Source: JAUMXJ01 sp041781135
GTDB lineage: Bacteria; Bacillota; Clostridia; Peptostreptococcales; Acidaminobacteraceae
Assembly (NCBI GenBank): GCA_041781135.1
Contig: JBHAZV010000049.1
Span: 1 to 7,903 of the forward strand
Length of the DNA: 7,903 nucleotides
Direction: 5' to 3'
A program made the position numbers and the translations under genes. This document shows positions 1-5,380 of the stretch, piece by piece (position 1 is the stretch's first letter; every line of letters begins with the position of its first letter). The notes under the pieces were generated by a model. That model was not told the origin of the DNA. It did no database searches and saw nothing but the letters and a program-made list of their open reading frames with translations.

Positions 1-149
1 GTGTGTGGTAAATACCTCTGTGTTTTTGTTATAATGTCCATGGAGAGCTTGTCCTTTCTTTGTTGGTGTGGTAGCTACATTATACTGGATAATGCTCTCT
101 ATTTTTTATCTACCTGGTCTCACATCTATTGTATCTATACAGCGCCAAT

Positions 150-171
150 ATGTGTCGCGGTGCGGACACAT
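150..171. repeat. Inverted repeat abutting the vanW -35 element
   Basis: The arms ATGTGTC (150-156) and GACACAT (165-171) are perfect inverted complements separated by eight bases. The right arm ends on the first base of the proposed -35 element of the vanW promoter, which is a typical place for a repressor or response-regulator site. It could instead form a weak RNA hairpin if transcription starts further upstream. A short palindrome like this can arise by chance, so the operator role is inference. Confidence 0.35.
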
Positions 172-199
172 TGCTAAAATATGCAAATTTGTTTATAAT
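171..199 (+). promoter_or_regulatory. Candidate sigma-A promoter of vanW
   Basis: TTGCTA (171-176) and a perfect TATAAT (194-199) are separated by 17 bases, the ideal spacing for the main vegetative sigma factor. The predicted start is near 206, at the first base of the AGGAGG ribosome binding site, so the leader would be only about ten bases. If that leader is real, regulation would be at transcription initiation rather than through a leader structure. Confidence 0.5.
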
Positions 200-215
200 T
201 TACCCAGGAGGCGAT

Positions 216-1064
216 ATGTCGTACATACTAAAACCCAAAGACCGTTCAGATTTAAGACTTCGGCTTGGAATGTGCTGCTACGGATTTCTCCGAAGGCTGA
301 AATGGATAAAAATGCGAGGTCTTTTTTCGAGCGCCAAAAGCGAGAAACCTCTGCCATACCTCCATTTTGCGCACAAAACTCCACTTTTCAGACAGCTAAA
401 AGACGTGGATATGTGGATGCAGCACAACAAGGCAAATAATCTCCGCATCGCTTCAGAGCGACTTAACAACACAGTAGTGAAACAGGGCGAAATATTAAGT
501 TACTGGAAACTCATAGGAAAACCTACCACAAAAAAAGGTTATCTGCCCGGCATGGTGCTTCGGGGCGGAGAAGTTCACGCCTGCGTCGGCGGTGGGCTGT
601 GCCAGCTTTCAAACCTGATATTCTGGATGACGCTCCACACTCCGCTCTCCATAATAGAAAGACATCGCCACGGCTATGACGTATTCCCAGATTCCAACCG
701 CACCCAGCCATTCGGCAGCGGAGCCACATGCTTCTACCCACACGGCGATCTGATGATAAAAAACGAAACGCCGATAAATTTTCAGCTGAGACTGAAAGTA
801 GGCGACGAATTCCTTTTCGGAGAATGGCGAGCCTCCGCTCCCCCGGCGAATATATACAAAATAATTGAAAGAAATCACGAAATGAAAATGCAGCCTTGGG
901 GCGGATACAGCCGCCACAACGAACTGTACAGACAGAAATTCAGCCCGGACGGAGAACTTTTAGGGGAGCAGTTGGTGGTGACAAATTCTGCGCTCATGGT
1001 ATATTCTCCGTTTATCGATGCATCGGACAACCCTCCGGACAAATCTGGCAACGACCAAGCTTAG
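216..1064 (+). CDS. vanW: VanW family protein
   Basis: This 282-residue protein belongs to the VanW family, named for an accessory gene of VanB-type vancomycin resistance clusters; its biochemical role is unknown. The family signature is clear: V-GGGLCQLSN at residues 124-133 with conserved Cys129, then LHTPL (140-144), and a His-rich ERHRHGYD stretch (149-155) leading into FPDSNRTQPFGSGAT (157-171). The length is close to the roughly 275 residues of enterococcal VanW, so this is the short form without G5 or peptidoglycan-binding repeats. There is no convincing signal peptide; residues 14-29 are only moderately hydrophobic and basic. The ATG at 216 is chosen because AGGAGG lies at 206-211, four bases upstream; an in-frame ATG at 129 has no such site. 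No vanH, vanB, vanX or vanRS gene is present, so resistance cannot be inferred. The family assignment is secure, the function is not. Confidence 0.9.
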   Translation: MSYILKPKDRSDLRLRLGMCCYGFLRRLKWIKMRGLFSSAKSEKPLPYLHFAHKTPLFRQLKDVDMWMQHNKANNLRIASERLNNTVVKQGEILSYWKLIGKPTTKKGYLPGMVLRGGEVHACVGGGLCQLSNLIFWMTLHTPLSIIERHRHGYDVFPDSNRTQPFGSGATCFYPHGDLMIKNETPINFQLRLKVGDEFLFGEWRASAPPANIYKIIERNHEMKMQPWGGYSRHNELYRQKFSPDGELLGEQLVVTNSALMVYSPFIDASDNPPDKSGNDQA

Positions 1065-1073
1065 AACCAAAAC

Positions 1074-1106
1074 TAAAATACCCCGCGGAAAATATCCGCG
1101 AGGTAT
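1074..1106 (-). terminator. Terminator of the peroxiredoxin gene, shared with vanW
   Basis: A hairpin at 1078-1106 has a 12-pair stem around a five-base loop. Read on the minus strand the single plus-strand mismatch (C1083/A1101) becomes a G-U pair, so the stem is uninterrupted, and it runs directly into a U-rich tail (TTTTAGTTTT). That makes it a rho-independent terminator for the peroxiredoxin transcript. It also starts about 13 bases after the vanW stop, so it probably stops converging vanW transcription, although on that strand the tail is poor in U. Confidence 0.8.
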
Positions 1107-1171
1107 GTAAAATTTCAGGGGTTTTGACTCTTTATATCCGGTTGCTTTATTGTACCAGGCTGCGCCGATTA

Positions 1172-1738
1172 CTAAATCTTGCCTACAAGGTTGATGCCCG
1201 GAGTCAGGGTTTCGTTTCCCGGCTTCCACTTTGCAGGGCACACTTTATCTCCGTGTTCAGCCACAAATTTAGCCGCCTGCAGCTTTCTGACGAGCTCATC
1301 GCTGTCTCTGCCGATTCCGTTGTCGTGAACTTCGTACGCCACAATTTTGCCTTCCGGATTGAATATAATTGTAGCCCTATAAGAAATGCCCTCTTCTTCG
1401 ATGTAAACACCCAGTTCTTTTGCGAGTGTTCCACACGGATCGCCGATCATCGGATACTTAATTTTCTTAATTGTTTCGGATGCGTCATGCCACGCCTTGT
1501 GGACAAACGCCGTATCACAAGAAACGCCATACACTTCTACTCCCATAGCCTTGATGGTTTCATACTGATCAGCTACATCGCCGAGCTCAGTCGGGCAGAC
1601 AAATGTGAAGTCCGCAGGATAGAAGAACAGCACGCCCCATTTTCCGAGCACATCCTGTTTTGAGATCAGTTTTATCTCGTTATTTACAAATACGCTCGCC
1701 TTAAATTCAGGGAGCTGACTACCAATAAGTACCTTCAT
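1172..1738 (-). CDS. ahpC: AhpC-type 2-Cys peroxiredoxin
   Basis: This 188-residue cytoplasmic peroxiredoxin reduces hydrogen peroxide and organic or peroxynitrite peroxides. It matches enteric AhpC over its full length. The peroxidatic site FFYPADFTFVCPTEL puts Cys48 in the PxxxTxxC motif (Pro41, Thr45). The resolving cysteine is Cys167 in VCPAKW, the conserved active-site arginine is Arg121, and the C-terminus LVGKI is typical. Two additional cysteines, Cys74 and Cys102, sit where E. coli AhpC has threonine. The start is fixed by AGGAGG at 1743-1748, four bases upstream of the ATG. No ahpF, thioredoxin reductase or rubredoxin gene is next to it, so the electron donor must be encoded elsewhere. 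It is bounded by terminators on both sides and is therefore probably monocistronic. I saw no convincing PerR box upstream. Confidence 0.95.
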   Translation of the reverse strand: MKVLIGSQLPEFKASVFVNNEIKLISKQDVLGKWGVLFFYPADFTFVCPTELGDVADQYETIKAMGVEVYGVSCDTAFVHKAWHDASETIKKIKYPMIGDPCGTLAKELGVYIEEEGISYRATIIFNPEGKIVAYEVHDNGIGRDSDELVRKLQAAKFVAEHGDKVCPAKWKPGNETLTPGINLVGKI

Positions 1739-1765
1739 AATTCCTCCTGTTGTGAATTTATTCGA

Positions 1766-1833
1766 ATTGTACCAAACACTAATTAAATATAAGCAGATTG
1801 TTCTTTATATGTTTGTAAATAATCTATCACCAA
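1766..1833 (-). promoter_or_regulatory. Candidate promoter(s) of ahpC
   Basis: Two options are visible on the minus strand. The nearer is an extended -10, TGG-TACAAT (1774-1766), with no good -35; it would give a leader of about 20 bases holding the AGGAGG site. The farther has TTGGTG (1833-1828) and TATAAA (1809-1804) separated by 18 bases. Either would serve the peroxiredoxin gene, and both lie downstream of the terminator of the preceding unit. I cannot tell which one is used. Confidence 0.4.
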
Positions 1834-1839
1834 CCCCAA

Positions 1840-1869
1840 ACACAAAATGCGACGCCATTCCGGCATCGC
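1840..1869 (-). terminator. Terminator of the serine operon
   Basis: On the minus strand an eight-pair stem (one G-U pair) with loop GGAAT occupies 1869-1849 and is followed by ATTTTGTGTTTG, a U-rich tail. It lies about 70 bases past the stop of the DUF1015 gene, before the ahpC promoters, so it closes the operon and isolates ahpC. The opposite strand has a C/A mismatch and no U tail, so the signal is directional. Confidence 0.65.
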
Positions 1870-1936
1870 TCTTATATCCTTATTTATAATCTACACGCAA
1901 ACGCTGATTTCCCATTAAATGCGGCACAACGCCGGC

Positions 1937-3184
1937 TTAGAAAAGTCTGTGTATAAACAGCCCCGACCTGAGCTTAGGTTCAAACCACGTGGACTTTGGC
2001 GGCATTACATTTCCACTGTCCGCAATTGCTATAAGGTCGCTCATTTCAGTTGGATACATGGAAAAAGCCACCTTCCATCCATCCGCAACCCTGCGTTCGA
2101 GTTCTCCGAGACCGCGTATCCCGCCGACGAAATCTATGCGATTATCTGTGCGAGGATCCTCTATGCCAAGAATCGGCCCCAGAATATTTTTCTGAAGGAT
2201 AGAAACATCGAGCCTGTCGATAGGATCATTCGGATCGAACACGCCCGGTTTAACAGAAAGCTCGTACCACTGCCCGTCCATATACATTCCGAACGTGCCG
2301 CGCTTCATAGGTCTGTACGGCGTATCGGAACCGACCTTCCTTATGTCAAAGTTCTTTTCAACGGCTGCGATAAATTCAGATTCACTCTTTCCAAAGAGAT
2401 CTCTTACCAGCCTGTTATAGTCCATAATGAACAGATCTTCGTCAGGAAAAATAACAGCCATAACAAAATTGAATTCCTCTGTTCCGTCATAGCCGGGATT
2501 TTCCTCGCGCTTCCTAAATCCGACCTTTGTTCCGGAAGCGGTGCGGTGATGTCCGTCAGCGATGTATAAATAATCCACTCCCGCAAAAATCTTTTCGATT
2601 TCCGCAACCTTTGCAGGGTCATCAAGTTTCCACAGCACATGTGTAATTCCGTCATCGGATCGGAAATCAAATAACGGCTTATGAAACTTCACCCAATTAT
2701 CTACAATTTTGTCGATCTCTGCATTTTTTCTGTAAGAGAAGAACACGGGCTCAGTGTTCGCATCGGTGTGATAGAAATTATTGATTCTGTCAACTTCCTT
2801 TACAGGACGGGTGAACTCGTGCTTTTTTATTACGCCTTTCTCGTACTCATCTATTGAGCAAGTTGCAACAAGCCCAGTCTGGACTCTTCCATCCATCATC
2901 TGCCTGTATATATAGTATATCGGAGCGATTTCCTCTACGAGGACGCCGTCCTTTATAAACTGATCCAGATTCTTTCTTGCGGTCTTGTAAACGATTTCCT
3001 CGTAATCACCCACGCTGTCATCTAAATCTATTTCCGAGCGAACGACCCTTAAAAATGAGTTTTTATTTGCGCCTGCCATCGCCTTTGCCTCGGCGCGGTT
3101 CATAACATCATAAGGCAGACACGAAAACTCCGCGGCGATATCCGCCCTCGGCACAATTCCCTTAAACGGTCTTACAACAGCCAT
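1937..3184 (-). CDS. DUF1015 family protein, third gene of serine operon
   Basis: This 415-residue protein is recognisable as DUF1015 (COG4198), of the family's usual length, and has no experimentally assigned role that I can state with confidence. Family landmarks are CLPYDVMNREA-like residues 22-33, a KHEFTRP-KEVDR block (121-133), IADGHHRTA (208-216) and the C-terminal MPPKSTWFEPKLRSGLF block (394-410). DGHHR (210-214) resembles the phosphoryl-transfer motif of ParB/sulfiredoxin-fold proteins, a fold that includes free-serine kinases. The protein has no signal peptide or membrane segment and should be cytoplasmic. Its ATG starts on the base right after the serA stop (TAG-ATG), with a G-rich GGGGG acting as ribosome binding site inside the end of serA, so translation is likely coupled. 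Context points to serine or phosphoserine metabolism, possibly the otherwise missing last step. That role is inference. Confidence 0.9.
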   Translation of the reverse strand: MAVVRPFKGIVPRADIAAEFSCLPYDVMNRAEAKAMAGANKNSFLRVVRSEIDLDDSVGDYEEIVYKTARKNLDQFIKDGVLVEEIAPIYYIYRQMMDGRVQTGLVATCSIDEYEKGVIKKHEFTRPVKEVDRINNFYHTDANTEPVFFSYRKNAEIDKIVDNWVKFHKPLFDFRSDDGITHVLWKLDDPAKVAEIEKIFAGVDYLYIADGHHRTASGTKVGFRKREENPGYDGTEEFNFVMAVIFPDEDLFIMDYNRLVRDLFGKSESEFIAAVEKNFDIRKVGSDTPYRPMKRGTFGMYMDGQWYELSVKPGVFDPNDPIDRLDVSILQKNILGPILGIEDPRTDNRIDFVGGIRGLGELERRVADGWKVAFSMYPTEMSDLIAIADSGNVMPPKSTWFEPKLRSGLFIHRLF

Positions 3185-4096
3185 CTAACCCCCAAAATGC
3201 GAAAGAACGACCTCTATGGTCTCCTTGCCAATGCGCTTCTGCGCTTCCTTGGTCTGCGAACCTATATGCGGAGTGACAGACACCTTTGGATGATTTACAA
3301 GCGCAGTATTTTTGGTCGGCTCCTCTTCAAATACGTCTATTCCGGCACCTCTCAGCTTGCCGCTTTCGAGAGCTTCAAGCAGGCACTTTTCACACACAAC
3401 CCCTCCGCGCGCAGCGTTGATAAGTACCGCGCCGTCCTTCATCGCCGCAAATTCCGCCTCACCTATAACAGTGCCGACAGTTTTGTCGTAAGGGGTATGT
3501 ATCGAAATAAAATCCGCTCGTTTAATAACATCCTCAAACGAGGCGAATTCGAAAGCGCTGTATTCAGGCTGCGCGCCGCTTCTCTTATTATAAATAACAT
3601 CCATTCCAAGCGCCTTCGCACGAACCGCGACTTCGTAGCCGATTCTGCCCATTCCGACTATGCCGAGAGTTTTTCCCATCAATTCGATTCCGTTGTACTC
3701 TTTTTTATTCCATTCGCCGGCGCGCATAGTCACATTGGAAATACCGACAAACCTTGCCACAGCAAACATATGGGCAAGCACCAATTCGGCAACAGCCGCC
3801 GAACCGGATTTTGGAGTATTTTTTACAGCAAAGCCCTTTTCCTCCGCATACTCGACATCGATATTGTCTATGCCGACCCCTGCCCTAACCATAAGCTTCA
3901 AGTTTCCGCCCACGATTTTATCTATTAAATCTTTTCTTATCTTTGTGGCAGATCTGATGATAACCACATCGACCTCGCGCATCTTTGCCGCTAATTCTTC
4001 GCCGTCGTAATGCGATGTATCCACTGTATGACCGTGCTTTTCAAGCTCAGCCACCGCCTGCGCATCCATTCCGTCATTTGCAAGTATTTTAAGCAT
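3185..4096 (-). CDS. serA: D-3-phosphoglycerate dehydrogenase (short, ACT-less)
   Basis: This is a 303-residue D-isomer-specific 2-hydroxyacid dehydrogenase. By context it oxidises 3-phosphoglycerate to 3-phosphohydroxypyruvate, the first step of serine synthesis. The substrate-binding half carries VRAGVGIDNID (70-80). The nucleotide-binding half has GMGRIG (148-153). The catalytic trio is Arg230 (NAARGG), Glu259 (EEEP) and His277 (PHIG). The protein ends soon after the catalytic domain and lacks the C-terminal ACT serine-feedback domain of the roughly 410-residue E. coli enzyme, so allosteric inhibition by serine is not expected by that route. At the end of the second Rossmann strand the usual acidic NAD-binding residue is absent; the sequence is YNKRS (169-173), which raises the possibility of NADP use or a hydroxypyruvate or glyoxylate reductase activity. 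AAGGAG lies four bases before the ATG. It follows the aminotransferase gene by 26 bases. Confidence 0.9.
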   Translation of the reverse strand: MLKILANDGMDAQAVAELEKHGHTVDTSHYDGEELAAKMREVDVVIIRSATKIRKDLIDKIVGGNLKLMVRAGVGIDNIDVEYAEEKGFAVKNTPKSGSAAVAELVLAHMFAVARFVGISNVTMRAGEWNKKEYNGIELMGKTLGIVGMGRIGYEVAVRAKALGMDVIYNKRSGAQPEYSAFEFASFEDVIKRADFISIHTPYDKTVGTVIGEAEFAAMKDGAVLINAARGGVVCEKCLLEALESGKLRGAGIDVFEEEPTKNTALVNHPKVSVTPHIGSQTKEAQKRIGKETIEVVLSHFGG

Positions 4097-4122
4097 ATTT
4101 CTCCTTTATGAGCCACCGGCGC

Positions 4123-5196
4123 TTACAGTCCGAGTATTTCCTCGATGACCTTCAAAAGCTCGTCAAGTTCCTCAGGCTGAGTATCGGCCATATGGGCGAT
4201 TCTGAATGTTACATTCTTGAGTTTTCCGTAACCATTGGAAATCATAAAGCCTCTTTCGCCCAATTTTTTATTGAGGTCGGAGACATCTATATCACGCGTA
4301 TTCTTTATTGTTGTAAGCGTATTTGAAGCAAACTTCTCCTCTGCAAGCATTTCAAAATGTTTCTTAGCCCAAGCCCTTGTAGTCTTAGCCATTTCGAGAT
4401 GCCTTGCAAAACGCTGTTCAGGACCTTCCGCCAATATTCTGTCGAGCTGATAGTCGAGAGCAAACATATGCGCCAACGACGGAGTAGACGGATACTGATA
4501 ATCCTTTTTCTGTATATAATCGTAAAGGGCAAGCAGATCAAAATAAAGTCCTCTGTGTTTTACGCCCTTTGCCGCCTCTACAGCCTTCTGCGAAATCGAA
4601 CAGATGCTCATACCCGCAGGCAAGCCGAGGCACTTCTGAGTAGATGTAATGCAGATATCCACGCCAAGCTTATCCACTTCGATTTTCGTTCCGCCCAACG
4701 AGCTTACGCAGTCGAGGCAGAAAATGACATCAGGATATTTTTCCTTGAGAACCGCAGCAATTTCTTCCACAGGATTCATAATACCTGTCGAGGTTTCGTT
4801 ATGAGTGACTGTTATGAGGTCGTACTTACCTGTCGCAAGCGCTTCGTCGACCATTTTCGCCGTTGTTTCCTTGCCGAGCTCCGATTTGAAAATATCGGCA
4901 GGCACACCGTTTGCCTCCGCCATTTCAAACCACCTGTCGCCAAACGCTCCAACCGAGAATACAGCAGCTCTCTTTCTTGTGCAGGAGCGTATCGCACCTT
5001 CCATAAGACCGCTTCCCGAAGATGTAGAGAGCAGTATCTCGTTCTCTGTGTACATAAGTTTTCTGAGCTTGTCTGAAATACTTCTCTGTAGTGCAGACGC
5101 GTCCTTAGTTCTGTGACCAATCTGTGGTGTCGCCATTTTTGCGAGCACATCTTCCCTTACCTCAACCGGTCCGGGAATGAACAGTTTTTTGTGCAT
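4123..5196 (-). CDS. Class V aminotransferase, probable phosphoserine aminotransferase
   Basis: This 357-residue PLP enzyme is of the alanine/serine-glyoxylate aminotransferase type. By context it converts 3-phosphohydroxypyruvate and glutamate into phosphoserine, the second step of the serine pathway. The sequence shows FIPGPVEV at the N-terminus (6-13), GHRTKDASAL (27-36), the cofactor-binding Asp162 in LDCVSS, the Schiff-base Lys188 in STQKCLGLPAG, and Arg332 in FRIAHMAD, which in this family holds the substrate carboxylate. It is not the classical SerC subfamily; similar AGT-like enzymes serve as phosphoserine aminotransferases in some archaea and thermophiles. Serine-glyoxylate or alanine-glyoxylate transamination remains possible. 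The ATG at 5196 is preferred because GGAGG (5202-5206) stands five bases upstream; a GTG five codons earlier would place that site inside the coding region. It is the first gene of the operon. Confidence 0.85.
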   Translation of the reverse strand: MHKKLFIPGPVEVREDVLAKMATPQIGHRTKDASALQRSISDKLRKLMYTENEILLSTSSGSGLMEGAIRSCTRKRAAVFSVGAFGDRWFEMAEANGVPADIFKSELGKETTAKMVDEALATGKYDLITVTHNETSTGIMNPVEEIAAVLKEKYPDVIFCLDCVSSLGGTKIEVDKLGVDICITSTQKCLGLPAGMSICSISQKAVEAAKGVKHRGLYFDLLALYDYIQKKDYQYPSTPSLAHMFALDYQLDRILAEGPEQRFARHLEMAKTTRAWAKKHFEMLAEEKFASNTLTTIKNTRDIDVSDLNKKLGERGFMISNGYGKLKNVTFRIAHMADTQPEELDELLKVIEEILGL

Positions 5197-5225
5197 TTTT
5201 TCCTCCAACACAATCTTGTTTTTTA

Positions 5226-5250
5226 GCGCAACTCAAACACGCAGTCGCGC
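5226..5250 (-). other. Leader hairpin of the serine operon
   Basis: In the minus-strand transcript an eight-pair stem (one G-U) closes a nine-base loop, using arms 5250-5243 and 5233-5226. It lies between the proposed -10 at 5262-5267 and the GGAGG site at 5202-5206. No U tract follows, so it is not a terminator as drawn, and I recognise no riboswitch or T-box element. It may stabilise the 5' end of the message or have no role. Confidence 0.35.
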
Positions 5251-5261
5251 CGCCAGTTATG

Positions 5262-5336
5262 ATTATACCCTTTTTAATGTTTTTTGCGACAGGATTTTTT
5301 ATTTTTGATATATGTGTTTTGTATAACGCCGGTCAA
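5262..5336 (-). promoter_or_regulatory. Candidate promoter(s) of the serine operon
   Basis: On the minus strand a perfect TATAAT sits at 5267-5262; its best -35 at 17 bases (GTCGCA) is poor. It is preceded by several A-tracts (between about 5271 and 5308), which could act as an UP element or bend DNA. A second option further upstream pairs TTGACC (5336-5331) with TATATC (5312-5307) at 18 bases. The region lies in the 150-base gap after the ABC genes and before the aminotransferase, so at least one promoter here is expected. Confidence 0.5.
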
Positions 5337-5351
5337 TAACGCGCCCGAGCT

Positions 5352-5380
5352 GCAAACAGGCGGTTTAACCCGCCTGCTGC
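5352..5380 (-). terminator. Hairpin over the stop codon of the ABC gene
   Basis: The arms CAGGCGG and CCGCCTG (5357-5363 and 5370-5376) form a seven-pair G+C-rich stem whose six-base loop contains most of the TAA stop codon at 5365-5367. On the minus strand only TTTG follows, so as a rho-independent terminator it is weak. It could end or attenuate ABC operon transcripts or protect their 3' end. A translating ribosome would open it. Confidence 0.35.

Noticed and set aside
27..35. Extended -10 (TGT-TATAAT) near the left edge as the vanW promoter
   Set aside because: It has no recognisable -35 and would give a leader of about 175 bases, whereas 171-199 has both elements at ideal spacing. It might belong to something else or be chance in A+T-rich DNA.
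129..218. Longer vanW start at the ATG at 129
   Set aside because: No ribosome binding site precedes it, it would add 29 residues not typical of the family, and the proposed promoter lies inside that extension. The ATG at 216 has AGGAGG four bases upstream.
896..1663. 255-residue plus-strand open frame antisense to ahpC
   Set aside because: It overlaps the end of vanW, runs across the terminator hairpin and mirrors the coding frame of a clear AhpC. It has no family features or ribosome binding site.
1750..1830. PerR box upstream of ahpC
   Set aside because: The best candidate (TTATATTTAATTAGT, minus strand) matches only about eight of the fourteen specified positions of the consensus and its right half is poor.
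3197..3928. 243-residue plus-strand open frame antisense to serA
   Set aside because: The opposite strand encodes an intact dehydrogenase with all catalytic residues. The antisense product has no recognisable motif or start signal. The same holds for the long plus-strand frames at 1919-2569, 4357-5076, 5503-6150 and 7486-7902.
5197..5211. GTG start of the aminotransferase at 5211
   Set aside because: The GGAGG that would serve as its ribosome binding site lies inside this extension and is correctly spaced for the ATG at 5196. Homologues usually start just before the FIPGP block.
5211..5364. Riboswitch or T-box in the serine operon leader
   Set aside because: The gap is short and lacks a T-box sequence, specifier stems, a terminator/antiterminator pair or any aptamer core I recognise. 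Only a single simple hairpin is visible.
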